A DNA stretch of 64,000 bases from Devosia lacusdianchii (GTDB lineage Bacteria; Pseudomonadota; Alphaproteobacteria; Rhizobiales; Devosiaceae). The notes beneath the pieces were generated by a model. The model did no database searches. It saw only the letters and a list, made by a program, of their open reading frames with translations, and was not told where the DNA came from. Made by a program: the position numbers and the translations under genes. This document shows, piece after piece, positions 24,798 through 32,936 of this stretch (its first letter is position 1; every line of letters begins with the position of its first letter). The DNA lies in NCBI RefSeq assembly GCF_022429625.1, contig NZ_CP092483.1, forward strand, positions 744,001 through 808,000, given 5' to 3'.

Positions 24798-25189
24798 TCA
24801 AAACTCTCAGTCGGGCTCCCCTCCCCCTTGCGGGGAGGGGTTGGGGTGGGGGTGCGATCTCTCAGCGCGGCGCTGAGCACGGCAAAGACGCCCTCCGCGT
24901 TGCCAAGCACATCATTGTTGGTAAATCGCAGCACGGAATAGCCGCGCCCCGCCAGGTAAGTCGTTCGCCTTGCATCATAGGCCATGGCCTCGTCTGTTCC
25001 GTGCGTATCGCCGTCGATCTCGACAACAAGCGCGGCGTGATGACAGACGAAGTCCACGTAGTAGGGGCCGATCTGCGCTTGCCGGCGGAAATGGAACCCC
25101 GTCTTTCTGAACGTGTAGACGATTTGCCAGAAACGCCGCTCCGCTGGCGTTTGGTCTCTGCGAAGTTGGCGAGAACGGTCTCTGGACAT
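24794..25189 (-). CDS. DUF559 endonuclease-domain protein (PD-(D/E)XK, Vsr-like)
   Basis: A 131-aa protein of the DUF559 family, related to Vsr-type very-short-patch nucleases. Motifs: RRDQTPAERRFWQIV at the start, FRRQAQIGPYYVDFVC with Asp46, VVEIDGDTHG with Glu57 and Asp59 (D-x10-E-x-D, consistent with a PD-(D/E)XK metal site), YDARRTTYLAGRGYSVLRF and NNDVLGNAEGV. Residues 112-131 (PTPTPPRKGEGSPTESFD region) are encoded by the left inverted repeat, and the start codon lies 8 nt inside the right one. So the whole gene, with its control sequences, sits in the element 24798-25255. Its stop overlaps the last bases of the convergent dehydrogenase gene. DNA cleavage is predicted, not shown. Confidence 0.9.
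   Translation of the reverse strand: MSRDRSRQLRRDQTPAERRFWQIVYTFRKTGFHFRRQAQIGPYYVDFVCHHAALVVEIDGDTHGTDEAMAYDARRTTYLAGRGYSVLRFTNNDVLGNAEGVFAVLSAALRDRTPTPTPPRKGEGSPTESFD
24798..24856 (+). repeat. Left 59-bp inverted repeat of the DUF559 element
   Basis: Begins TCAAAACTCTCAGTCG and contains the hairpin CCCCTCCCC-CTTGC-GGGGAGGGG (24818-24840), followed by TTGGGGTGGGGGT. It differs from the reverse complement of the right copy at 6 positions, and encodes the last 20 residues of the DUF559 protein. Confidence 0.85.
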
Positions 25190-25196
25190 AGCTCAG

Positions 25197-25255
25197 CATA
25201 CCCCCACCCCAACCCCTCCCTGCAAGGGGGAGGGGAGGTCGACTGAGCGTTTTGA
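25197..25255 (-). repeat. Right 59-bp inverted repeat of the DUF559 element
   Basis: Reverse-complement partner of 24798-24856: on the minus strand it begins TCAAAACGCTCAGTCG and has the same hairpin with one loop-side change (CTTGCAGGGAGGGG). It ends 8 nt before the DUF559 start codon, so it must carry that gene's promoter if the element is autonomous. Confidence 0.85.
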
Positions 25256-25259
25256 GGCC

Positions 25260-25601
25260 TCACTCCAAATTCTCCTGCACCATGGTCCCAGCCTGGTGCA
25301 CGCAGAACACCACCAGCCGGCCATCGCCGATATTGATGAATTTGTGCGGTACCCCGCCCGGCACCACGGCGATATCCCCTGGTCCGGCCTCGAACGTCTC
25401 TTCGCCCGCCACGATCCGCGCCCGGCCCGATTGCACGAACCACGTCTCGGGGTAGGGATGGACATGCAGCCCCGGTCCCTGACCCGGATCATTGTCCACG
25501 GCAAAGAACGAGATGTCCGTGCCATAGGCCGTGCCCTCAAATCTGATCGTCCGGCTCTCGCTCGGCGTCCGGTCCGCTGCGCGCAATACCTGTGCCATCA
25601 T
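25260..25601 (-). CDS. Cupin domain protein
   Basis: A 113-aa single-domain cupin (beta-barrel). The two cupin motifs are visible: GLHVHPYPETWFVQSGRARI, with the metal-binding His and Glu residues, and PGGVPHKFINIGDGRLV with the final His. It probably binds a divalent metal; the substrate is unknown. Tandem ATGs at 25601/25598 follow AGGAG. Frame upstream to 26045 is open but lies within the GNAT gene and is not coding. It is 56 bp downstream of the GNAT gene on the same strand, so the two may be co-transcribed. Confidence 0.9.
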   Translation of the reverse strand: MMAQVLRAADRTPSESRTIRFEGTAYGTDISFFAVDNDPGQGPGLHVHPYPETWFVQSGRARIVAGEETFEAGPGDIAVVPGGVPHKFINIGDGRLVVFCVHQAGTMVQENLE

Positions 25602-25657
25602 GAGTCTCCTGTGCTCGTTGCTGAGACGACGAGCGAGCTCATCGGTTTTCGACACGC

Positions 25658-26119
25658 TCAGCTGTTGATCACGAATATCCGATGCGGCTCTCCGCTCATC
25701 AGGATCACGTCTGCCGCCGTCCACCCCTGCTGTTCGAACAGGTGCACCGCATCCGCCGTGAGCGCGTAGAGCCGCCGATGCCCCAGCCGCAGCGCCTCCG
25801 CCTTCGCCCGGCCCAGCAACGCCTTGGCCACGCCGCGCCGCCGCACCTGCGGCATCACCACCAGCCCGCCGACCCATGGCGATCGCTCGGTTACCAGCCC
25901 GCCGGAACTCGCTGTCAGTGCGCAGGTGCCCACCACCACGCCATCCTGTAGCGCCACGATGCCCAGCGGCAACCCGTCCCGCCGCATCCGCTCGCTCAGG
26001 TCGGTCCGCGCCGAAGCCCCGCGCGCATTGTACCAATCGGGCCATTCGCTCTCGAACAGCGCGGACAGCGGCTCGATGGCGTCCTTGTGGTCAATCAGCA
26101 ACGCTGTCGATATCGTCAT
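25658..26119 (-). CDS. GNAT family N-acetyltransferase
   Basis: A 153-aa GNAT-fold acetyltransferase using acetyl-CoA. The core beta4/beta5 region is SPWVGGLVVMPQVRRRGVAK, with the pyrophosphate-binding R/Q-x-x-G-x-G/A loop (VRRRGVAKALL), followed by GHRRLYALTADAVHLFEQQG, typical of motif B. The start MTISTALLIDHKDAIEPLSA at 26119 has an AGGA upstream. The acceptor substrate is unknown. It is upstream of the cupin gene and divergent from the GH13 gene 97 bp away. Confidence 0.88.
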   Translation of the reverse strand: MTISTALLIDHKDAIEPLSALFESEWPDWYNARGASARTDLSERMRRDGLPLGIVALQDGVVVGTCALTASSGGLVTERSPWVGGLVVMPQVRRRGVAKALLGRAKAEALRLGHRRLYALTADAVHLFEQQGWTAADVILMSGEPHRIFVINS

Positions 26120-26216
26120 CGTCCTGCCTTTCTCGCACGGCCTACCTGCATCATGTGGCGATTCCCTCCGGCCCCACAAAGGGCTAGCGTCGGCATCGAT
26201 GAATGAGGAGACCGGC

Positions 26217-27860
26217 ATGGGTGAGTGGTGGCGCGGCGGAGTGATCTATCAGGTCTATCCGCGTTCGTTTCAGGATAGCAATGGCGACGGCATCGGCGAT
26301 CTGCCCGGCATTATCCGCCGGCTCGATCACATCGTCAGCCTCGGCGTCGATTGTATCTGGCTCTCGCCCATCACCCGCTCGCCCCAGGCTGATATGGGCT
26401 ATGACGTCTCCGACTATCGCGACGTCGATCCGCTTTTCGGCTCGCTGCACGATTTCGACAGTCTGGTCGAACAGGCCCATGCCAGGGGCCTCAAGGTCAT
26501 CATGGATCAGGTGGTGAGTCACACCTCGGACCTGCATCCCTGGTTCCAGGAATCCCGCCTCAACCGCACCAATGCCAAGGCCGACTGGTATGCCTGGGCC
26601 GATCCGCTCCCCGATGGCTCTCCGCCCAATAACTGGCCGGCGGTGTTCGGCGGCCGCGCCTGGGAGTGGAACCCGACGCGCGGGCAGTACTACCTGCACA
26701 ACTTTCTCGCCAGCCAGCCCGACCTCAACTTCCATAATCCCGAAGTGCAGCAGGCCGTGCTCGATGTCATGCGCTTCTGGCTCGAGCGCGGCATCGATGG
26801 CTTCCGCCTCGATACCGTGAATTACTACTTTCACGACAGGAAGCTGCGCTCGAACCCGCCCAACAAGCGCCACGAGCATCTGCCCTACGCGGTCAATCCC
26901 TACGACATGCAGGAGCACCGCTACTCCAAGAGCCAGCCGGAAAACGTCGACTTCCTGCGCCGCGTCCGCTCCCTGCTCAACGAATTCCCCGGCACCACCT
27001 CGGTCGGCGAGGTCGGCGACAGCCACAAATCCGTTCAGCTCATGGCCGAATACACTTCAGGCGGCGATACGCTGCATATGTGCTACGGCTTCGATTTCCT
27101 CGGCCCCGAATTCACCGCCGCCCATTTCCGCACCCGCATCGAGCAATTCTTCAAAGCCGGTCCCGATAGCTGGCCGTGCTGGAGCTTTTCCAACCATGAC
27201 GTGCCGCGTCATATGACCCGCTGGGCTGCTCATAGCCGCTCACCCGCCGAACTCGCCCGCCAGACCGCTGCACTGGTGCTAAGCCTCAAGGGCTCGGTCT
27301 GCCTCTATCAGGGCGAAGAACTCGGCCTGCCGGAAACCGATCTGCTGTTCGAGGAACTCACCGATCCGCGCGGTATTCGCTTCTGGCCGGAAGACAAGGG
27401 CCGTGACGGCTGCCGCACGCCGATCCCGTGGGACGAGGGCGAGGCCCCCAATGGCTTCACCTCGGGCACGCCCTGGCTGCCGGTCAAGCCGGCTCAGTCG
27501 GCCCTCAATGTCGCGGCGCAGAACGGCGACGAAACCTCGACGCTCGGCTTCTACCGCACCATCCTGGCCTGGCGAAAAGCCCACGCGGCGCTGATCGAGG
27601 GTAGCGTGGAATTCGAAAAGACCGCTGAACCGATCCTGGCCTATCGCCGCGTCGCCGGCGACCACAGCCTGCTCTGCGTCTTCAACCTCTCCCCTGACCC
27701 GCGCGAAGTCACGGTCAGCGGCATCGCCTCGGGCATCGAGCTCGAACCCGTGTCCCAGAACGCGGCGCTTGCTGGCAAGACCCTGAAACTGGGTGCCAAC
27801 GGCTACGCCTTCGTCGCCCTGCCGGCGTCGACCCGGGCCAAGGTCAGCTACAAGGACTAG
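26217..27860 (+). CDS. Alpha-glucosidase, glycoside hydrolase family 13
   Basis: A 547-aa cytoplasmic GH13 enzyme of the oligo-1,6-glucosidase/alpha-glucosidase (GH13_23-like) type. It begins WWRGGVIYQVYPRSFQDSNG. Catalytic features: GFRLDTVNYYF with the nucleophile Asp, TSVGEVGDSH with the acid/base Glu, and FSNHDVPRHMTRW with the stabilising Asp. C-terminal beta-domain from about 460. It splits alpha-glucosides such as sucrose isomers or maltose; the exact linkage is not readable. The start at 26217 has GAGGAG six nt upstream; the long upstream open frame overlaps the GNAT gene and is not real. It closely resembles the GH13 at 38602. Confidence 0.95.
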   Translation: MGEWWRGGVIYQVYPRSFQDSNGDGIGDLPGIIRRLDHIVSLGVDCIWLSPITRSPQADMGYDVSDYRDVDPLFGSLHDFDSLVEQAHARGLKVIMDQVVSHTSDLHPWFQESRLNRTNAKADWYAWADPLPDGSPPNNWPAVFGGRAWEWNPTRGQYYLHNFLASQPDLNFHNPEVQQAVLDVMRFWLERGIDGFRLDTVNYYFHDRKLRSNPPNKRHEHLPYAVNPYDMQEHRYSKSQPENVDFLRRVRSLLNEFPGTTSVGEVGDSHKSVQLMAEYTSGGDTLHMCYGFDFLGPEFTAAHFRTRIEQFFKAGPDSWPCWSFSNHDVPRHMTRWAAHSRSPAELARQTAALVLSLKGSVCLYQGEELGLPETDLLFEELTDPRGIRFWPEDKGRDGCRTPIPWDEGEAPNGFTSGTPWLPVKPAQSALNVAAQNGDETSTLGFYRTILAWRKAHAALIEGSVEFEKTAEPILAYRRVAGDHSLLCVFNLSPDPREVTVSGIASGIELEPVSQNAALAGKTLKLGANGYAFVALPASTRAKVSYKD

Positions 27861-27864
27861 ATGC

Positions 27865-28161
27865 CTACTGCACGCGCTCAAACGTGTTCGGATCGTAGAA
27901 TTGCATCTCTTCCCCGCCTTCCGGCTTGCGCACGAAGGCGCGGATGCAGCCGTTCCAGCGCTCGACGCGGGTGGCATCCACCCCCTCCTGGCGCAGGCGC
28001 ATCAGGTCGAACTCGTTCAGCTCCTGCTCGGTAAACGGCTTGCCGATCTGGATGCTGAAATTGGTGACGATGCCGCGATCATCGGTGCAGAAGGCGGCCT
28101 GCGCCGGGAAGGCCGTCAGCAGCACGAGGCCGGCGGCGCAGAAACTGGTCCGGATGAACAT
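27865..28161 (-). CDS. Small exported protein (98 aa), hypothetical
   Basis: A signal peptide is clear (residues 1-22, SFCAAGLVLLTAFPAQA-AF), giving a mature periplasmic protein of about 76 aa with a Cys pair (FCTDD and NGCIRAF) that could form one disulfide. The rest is polar (IGKPFTEQELNEFDLMRLRQ). AGGAGA precedes the ATG by eight nt. Convergent with the GH13 gene, four bp apart. I recognise no family; a similar layout is common in small Hyphomicrobiales periplasmic proteins. Confidence 0.75.
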   Translation of the reverse strand: MFIRTSFCAAGLVLLTAFPAQAAFCTDDRGIVTNFSIQIGKPFTEQELNEFDLMRLRQEGVDATRVERWNGCIRAFVRKPEGGEEMQFYDPNTFERVQ

Positions 28162-28209
28162 GTCAGAATCTCCTGTTGCGGCTAGCTATCGCGAGCAATT
28201 GTGGCGGCC

Positions 28210-29019
28210 TCACGCCGGCGATCCTGCATCCGGCGACTGACGCGCATTGCGCATATAATCCACCGGCGAGCGCCCAACCACGTTGCGGAAGTCGTTACTG
28301 AAATGGGCCTGATCGGTATAGCCCAGCTCATGAGCAATGCGGGTCCAGTTCGGATCAGTTTCCTCGGTCGCCAGCCGGGCAGCTTCTGTCAACCGATAGA
28401 GTCGGATCACCCACTTGGCCCGAACCCCGACATGATTCTGGAACAGATGCTGCAGCGTACGCTCGCTGAGCCCGCTGCGCTCGGCCAACGCGCCCACCGA
28501 GACGATCGAACGGTCCTGCTGAATCTGGCTAACGATCCGGCTGGCCGTGGCGACATTGCCGTCAATCTCGGGCAGGCCATCGCCCGCCAGCAGGGCCTCC
28601 ACCATATCGAGCATCGCTGTCGGATCGTTGGTCGCGAGCAAGGCCTGCCGCCAGGCCGCATCTGCCCGCGGGAACAGCGTCTCGGCCTCGATCGTCCGAT
28701 CAACCAATTCGGCGACGGCGTGCCCCAGAAACGGCCGGAAGCCGCCGGGACGGAACATGATGCCGACGACGCTGGCCGAGCCGCTGACCGTGTAAGTGTA
28801 ACGGCTCGTGGTCACGCCAGTGACCCAGCCGCGCTCCAGCGTGAATGCCAGGTTCAGCCGAGGTTGTGGCAACAGCTCGGTCGCGTAACTCTGCCCCTCG
28901 GGCAGGTGCCAGTCGACCATCCAGTAATATTCGACGAACGGCGCCAGTCGTGCCGTAGGCTCGAACCGGCGTACCGCATAGCTGCGCGCCGCATCCTCGG
29001 GGTAGAGAATACCCGGCAT
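28210..29019 (-). CDS. AraC-family transcriptional regulator
   Basis: A 269-aa regulator. The N-terminal region (about 1-150) is a DUF6597-type ligand-binding domain (FEPTARLAPFVEYYWMVDWH, GIMFRPGGFRPFLGHAV). The C-terminal AraC domain has two helix-turn-helix units: VGALAERSGLSERTLQHLF and IAHELGYTDQAHFSNDFRNV, ending in GRSPVDYMRN. The start at 29019 (MPGILYP) is preferred; a TTG 14 codons upstream is also open. It is divergent from the SRPBCC gene at 29112, with about 90 bp between, which suggests control of that gene. Confidence 0.88.
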   Translation of the reverse strand: MPGILYPEDAARSYAVRRFEPTARLAPFVEYYWMVDWHLPEGQSYATELLPQPRLNLAFTLERGWVTGVTTSRYTYTVSGSASVVGIMFRPGGFRPFLGHAVAELVDRTIEAETLFPRADAAWRQALLATNDPTAMLDMVEALLAGDGLPEIDGNVATASRIVSQIQQDRSIVSVGALAERSGLSERTLQHLFQNHVGVRAKWVIRLYRLTEAARLATEETDPNWTRIAHELGYTDQAHFSNDFRNVVGRSPVDYMRNARQSPDAGSPA

Positions 29020-29111
29020 CGTCTCGGTCTTTTCGGCGAACGTTTTTGCGGGTTTTTGCAATTGGCTGTGGTCGCGCCAGGCTAAGTTCGGTGTCCAACG
29101 AGGAGCTTATC

Positions 29112-29546
29112 ATGACCGACGCGACCACAGCCATTGTCAGCACTGAAATCGTCGCCCCGCCGGCGGTCGTTTGGTCGGCACTGACGGACCCGGCCAAGGT
29201 CAAGCAGTGGATGTTCGGCACCGAAATGCGTGCCGATTGGCAAGTCGGTGGCCGCGTCTACTTCCGCGGCGAATGGGACGGCAAGCCCTATGAGGACCGT
29301 GGCGACATCCTGGCCATCGAAGCACCGCGGCTGTTGACCCTCGATTTCTACAGCTCGGTCGGCGGCCTGCCCGATGTTCCCGAAAGCTACCAGCCCATCA
29401 CCTATGAACTGACGCCCAGCAGCACGGGCACACGCCTGACCATCACTCATGAGAACAACCCCGACGCCGAAACCGCCGAGCGCATGCGCGCCACATGGAC
29501 CACCACCCTGGCAGGCCTCAAGGACGTCGCCGAAAGCGCCGGTTAG
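29112..29546 (+). CDS. SRPBCC domain-containing protein
   Basis: A 144-aa START-like ligand-binding protein of the AHSA1/CalC group: IVSTEIVAPPAVVWSALTDP, VKQWMFGTEM, GGRVYFRGEWDGKPYEDRG and the C-terminal helix TTTLAGLKDVAES. GAGGAG ends seven nt before the ATG at 29112, which decides the start. It is divergent from the AraC-type regulator and overlaps the convergent AbrB-type gene by four bp. Ligand unknown. Confidence 0.9.
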   Translation: MTDATTAIVSTEIVAPPAVVWSALTDPAKVKQWMFGTEMRADWQVGGRVYFRGEWDGKPYEDRGDILAIEAPRLLTLDFYSSVGGLPDVPESYQPITYELTPSSTGTRLTITHENNPDAETAERMRATWTTTLAGLKDVAESAG

Positions 29547-30601
29547 CCGGCGTTGCGTCTTTCGCGGCGGCGGATAAAGACGACCACCGTCGGGATCGCG
29601 AAGCTCAGCAGCAGCAGCCGGATGACATGGTGTGCCGCGATAAACGCTGTGTCATAGCCCAGCGCAATGCCCAGCGCGCCCATGCCTTCGAGAGCTCCAG
29701 GCGACAGGCCCAGCCAGATCTGCCCATAGGGCATATCGACCACAAGGCTCACAAGCCACGCATTCAGCGACACGATGCCCACCGTCATCGCCGTGGCGAT
29801 CACGCCGCCCTTGGCCGCGGTCATGAATTCCTTGCGCGTGATCCCGGCGAAGCGTGACCCGATCAGCGCGCCGGTCAGCACGAAGGTCACGATCACCAGC
29901 GGCCCCGGAATGGCGCCAGTATAAAGCCCGCCCAGCTTGGCGGCAGTCGCCGCCGCCATCGAACCGAGCACGAAGCCGGCCGGCACCTTGAGCCTGACAA
30001 AGAGCAGTCCGGCGGCCACGCAGCCAGCCGCCAGCGCCAGCAATTCCCACGTGGTCAACAGGCTGGTGGCGACCGGCGGGTCGAAATGATCGATCGGCAG
30101 GAACACTGCGCCGATCGGCACGCAGATGGTCAGCATCAGGATGCGGATCACCTGGATGATGGCGATCTGCCGCGCATCGCCCACGCCTGCCGAGGCGATC
30201 CCCATGATGAACGACAGGTGACCGGGAAATGAACTGAGATAGGCCGTCCCCGGATCGAGCCTGAAGTACCGCGCCAGCATCCAGCCGGTCAGCGAGGTGA
30301 TCAGGATCAGTTCCAGCACCAGCGCTGCCAGGCTCACTGGCCAGCTCGCGATCAGGCTCAGGCTGTCAGGCGCCACGCTGGCGCCCATCGACATGCCGAT
30401 CAGCACGAACGCCACGTCCCGCGCCCAGCTCGGTAGCCCCACCGGCAGCCCCGCCATTGCCGCTCCCGTCACCGCCAGCGCCCCACCCATCAACCAGCTT
30501 GCCGGCAAATTGAGCAAGGTCGCGACCCCACCACCTATGGCGGAGATGACGACAGTGAGGATGGGTGGGTAGAGCTTGGAGAGAGGGGGCATAAGTCTCA
30601 T
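29543..30601 (-). CDS. AbrB family transporter (putative membrane protein, AbrB duplication domain)
   Basis: A 352-aa polytopic membrane protein (about 10-11 helices) of the AbrB/'putative ammonia monooxygenase' family, a misleading family name: these are membrane transport-like proteins. Two internal repeats are visible, each with a G-x2-L/I-G motif: GGVATLLNLPASWLMGGALA, and a second repeat with LKVPAGFVLGSMAAATAAK. The LSSFPGHLSFIMGIASAGVG block is a family marker. The start is uncertain (30625, 30604 GTG, 30601 or 30592); AAGGAG at about 30614-30619 favours 30601/30604. Substrate unknown. Confidence 0.85.
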   Translation of the reverse strand: MRLMPPLSKLYPPILTVVISAIGGGVATLLNLPASWLMGGALAVTGAAMAGLPVGLPSWARDVAFVLIGMSMGASVAPDSLSLIASWPVSLAALVLELILITSLTGWMLARYFRLDPGTAYLSSFPGHLSFIMGIASAGVGDARQIAIIQVIRILMLTICVPIGAVFLPIDHFDPPVATSLLTTWELLALAAGCVAAGLLFVRLKVPAGFVLGSMAAATAAKLGGLYTGAIPGPLVIVTFVLTGALIGSRFAGITRKEFMTAAKGGVIATAMTVGIVSLNAWLVSLVVDMPYGQIWLGLSPGALEGMGALGIALGYDTAFIAAHHVIRLLLLSFAIPTVVVFIRRRERRNAG

Positions 30602-30720
30602 CACAATCGCCGTCTCCTTCCCCATGCGCGAGAGGGACGACCTGACGCGTTCAACGGAAGGTCAGGCGAGCCTACCCTTGGGCGGCGCGCGCAGGCCATA
30701 CTCCTTTGGAGAAGGGGGGA

Positions 30721-31890
30721 TCACTGAGCGGGTAACGCCCGCTCCGCCAGCCGCACCCAATAGCTCGTCCCCACCGGGATGGCAGCGTCGTTGAAGTCAT
30801 ATGTATCGGTATGGAGCTCGCTGCTGTCCCCATTGCCGAGGAAGATATAGGCTCCTGGCCGCGCTTCCAGCATGAACGAAAAATCCTCGCCGCCCATCGA
30901 TGGTGGGGCATCTGCATCGACGCGCTCGGCTCCGGCAACCTCGGCGGCCACCGTCGCCGCGAACGCCGTCTGCTCGGGCGAATTGACCGTCACCGGATAT
31001 CCCCTGGCATAGCGCATCTGCGCCTCGGCGCCGAAACTCGCCGCGAATTGCGGCACGAACTCACCCAGCCGCTGCTCGATCAAGTTCTGCACCGCCCCGT
31101 CCAGCGTTCGCACCGTCCCGGTAATCTTGGCGGTTCGCGAAATGACATTGTCGGCCTCGCCGGCCTCCAGCATCGTCACCGATAGCACGGCGCTGGCGAG
31201 CGGATCGACATTGCGCGACACGATGCTCTGCAGGCCCACGATCATGTTGGCCGCCACGATGATCGGATCGACCGTCGTCTGCGGCCGCGCCGCATGGCCG
31301 CCCTTGCCGATAATGTCGATGTAGAAACGGTCCGTCGCCGCCATGATGCCGCCGCTGCGGATGCCGAAATGGCCCACCGGCATGCCCGGCCAATTGTGCA
31401 TGCCGTAGAATTCGTCGATGGCGAAGCGCTCGGCCAGCCCGTCTTTCAGCATTTCCTTGCCGCCACCACCGCCCTCTTCCGCCGGCTGGAAGATCACCGC
31501 GATCCGCCCGTCGAAATTGCGTGTCTCCGCCAGGTATTTGGCGGCGCCCAGGAGCATGGCGGTATGCCCGTCATGTCCGCAGGCATGCATTTTTCCGGGC
31601 ACGGTCGAGGCGTAGTCCTTGCCGGTCTTCTCGGTCACCGGCAGGGCATCCATATCGGCGCGCAGTCCGATCGTGCGTCCACTCTTGTTGCTGCGCCCGT
31701 TGATGATGCCGACTACACCAGTCTGGCCCAGCCCGGTCACTACCTCGTCGCAGCCGAAATCCCGCAGCTTCTGCTCCACCACGCCCGCCGTCCGCACCAC
31801 GTCGAACAGGATTTCGGGATGGGCATGAAAGTCTTGTCGCCACCCGGCGATCTCGTCGGCAAATTCGGCGATGCGGTTGATAACGGGCAT
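30721..31890 (-). CDS. M20 family amidohydrolase (hippurate hydrolase/N-acyl-amino-acid deacylase-like)
   Basis: A 389-aa zinc/manganese amidohydrolase of the M20D group that removes acyl groups from amino acids. Motifs: RQDFHAHPEILFD, GLRADMDALPVTE, MHACGHDGHTAMLLG with metal His residues, IFQPAEEGGGGGKEML with catalytic Glu, MHNWPGMPVG, and C-terminal APPSMGGEDFSFML. I prefer the start at 31890 (MPVINRIAEF), the family-typical N-terminus; the frame is open to 32085 and an ATG at 31983 is possible, but that part runs through an intergenic palindrome (32004-32030). Single gene on its strand. Confidence 0.92.
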   Translation of the reverse strand: MPVINRIAEFADEIAGWRQDFHAHPEILFDVVRTAGVVEQKLRDFGCDEVVTGLGQTGVVGIINGRSNKSGRTIGLRADMDALPVTEKTGKDYASTVPGKMHACGHDGHTAMLLGAAKYLAETRNFDGRIAVIFQPAEEGGGGGKEMLKDGLAERFAIDEFYGMHNWPGMPVGHFGIRSGGIMAATDRFYIDIIGKGGHAARPQTTVDPIIVAANMIVGLQSIVSRNVDPLASAVLSVTMLEAGEADNVISRTAKITGTVRTLDGAVQNLIEQRLGEFVPQFAASFGAEAQMRYARGYPVTVNSPEQTAFAATVAAEVAGAERVDADAPPSMGGEDFSFMLEARPGAYIFLGNGDSSELHTDTYDFNDAAIPVGTSYWVRLAERALPAQ

Positions 31891-32003
31891 GTCTGGGTCC
31901 GAAGCAGTCGATTCTGGGTCAGTGTCGCTGTCCCAATCGGTAAGGTCAACACTAGCATGGTTTTCCGTCTCAGGGGCCGTCATTGATCTGACCATCACTG
32001 GCC

Positions 32004-32030
32004 GTCCCTCGGGTCGGGCCCGAGGGTGAC
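32004..32030. repeat. Single family-B palindrome
   Basis: GTCCCTCGGGTC-GGG-CCCGAGGGTGAC region: arms CCCTCGGG and CCCGAGGG. One unit of the family found as inverted pairs at 9509 and 43682. It lies between the amidohydrolase and etfB, whose genes are divergent. Confidence 0.6.
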
Positions 32031-32177
32031 GATCGAGTTTGAGGAGCGCGCTACGCCGCTCGACCCGCCAGCACCCTTTTCTCAATTCTTCCCGCTACCT
32101 AGCCCAAATTTCCCCCTGCGCGGCTTGCCCGTACACCCGGTTTTTGTCATGACACCGCCAACTTGCCGGAGTTGCTG

Positions 32178-32936
32178 ATGAAAATCCTGGTCGCCATCAA
32201 GCGCGTCGTCGATCACAACGTGCGCATCCGCGTCCGCCCCGATGGATCAGGCGTCGAGACCACTGGCGTCCGCATGTCGATGAACCCCTTCTGCAAGCAT
32301 GCCGTCGAAGCGGCGGTGCAGCTTTCGGCGGCCGGTCACGGCGACGAAATCGTCGTCGTCTCCATCGGTCCCAAGACCGCCAATGACGTCATCCTCACCG
32401 CCCTCGCCATGGGCGCCCATCGCGGCATCCTGATCGAGACAGACGCCGAGCTCGAAACCCTGGCCATATCAAAGCTGCTGGCAAAGGTCGTCGCTGAGGA
32501 AAATCCCGATATCGTGCTGCTCGGCAAGCAAGCCGTCGATGACGACAGCAATCACGTCGGCCAGATGCTCGCCGCGCTGACCGATCGTCCCCAGGCCACC
32601 TTCGCGTCTGAGATCAAGGTCGTGGGGCAGGGACTCGAGGTTACCAGGGAGATCGATTCCGGCCGCGAAACCATCGCCATCCCGCTGCCCGCTATCGTCA
32701 CCGCCGACCTCCGCCTCAATACCCCGCGCAACGCCGCTTTGCCCATGGTTATGAAAGCCCGCTCCAAGCCGCTGGCTGTTCGCCGCGCCACCGAATTCGG
32801 CGTCGATCTCGCCCCGCGCCTTGTGATCGAAAAAGTATCCCCGCCGGCTGAACGTGTGGCGGGAAGGACTGTCGGCTCGGTCGCAGAACTCGCCGGCTTC
32901 ATCGCCTCCGATGTGTCGCAAATGGAGGCGCTGTGA
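32178..32936 (+). CDS. etfB: Electron transfer flavoprotein beta subunit EtfB
   Basis: A 252-aa small subunit of electron transfer flavoprotein, which carries electrons from acyl-CoA and other dehydrogenases to ETF:quinone oxidoreductase. MKILVAIKRVVDHNVRIRV is the classical N-terminus and NPFCKHAVEAAVQL the next block; AMP-binding/signature features are GKQAVDDDSNHVGQML and the VTADLRLNTPRNAALPMVMK segment matching the PROSITE ETF-beta signature. The start follows GGAG by eight nt. Overlaps etfA by one base, so they are translationally coupled. Confidence 0.97.
   Translation: MKILVAIKRVVDHNVRIRVRPDGSGVETTGVRMSMNPFCKHAVEAAVQLSAAGHGDEIVVVSIGPKTANDVILTALAMGAHRGILIETDAELETLAISKLLAKVVAEENPDIVLLGKQAVDDDSNHVGQMLAALTDRPQATFASEIKVVGQGLEVTREIDSGRETIAIPLPAIVTADLRLNTPRNAALPMVMKARSKPLAVRRATEFGVDLAPRLVIEKVSPPAERVAGRTVGSVAELAGFIASDVSQMEAL

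Larger units (their letters stand above)
24798..25255. mobile_element. Putative 458-bp nuclease element: DUF559 gene between 59-bp inverted repeats
   Basis: The unit consists of a 59-bp left repeat, one DUF559 gene and a 59-bp right repeat in opposite orientation (53 of 59 positions identical). It fits exactly between two convergent gene ends: the dehydrogenase stop ends at 24797 and the cupin stop begins at 25260. No transposase and no clear target-site duplication are visible. The ends belong to the same C-rich palindrome family found gene-less elsewhere here. That it moves is an inference. Confidence 0.55.

Noticed and set aside
25824..26216. N-terminal extension of the GH13 gene
   Set aside because: It runs antisense through the GNAT gene; the GAGGAG-preceded ATG at 26217 begins the GH13 domain.
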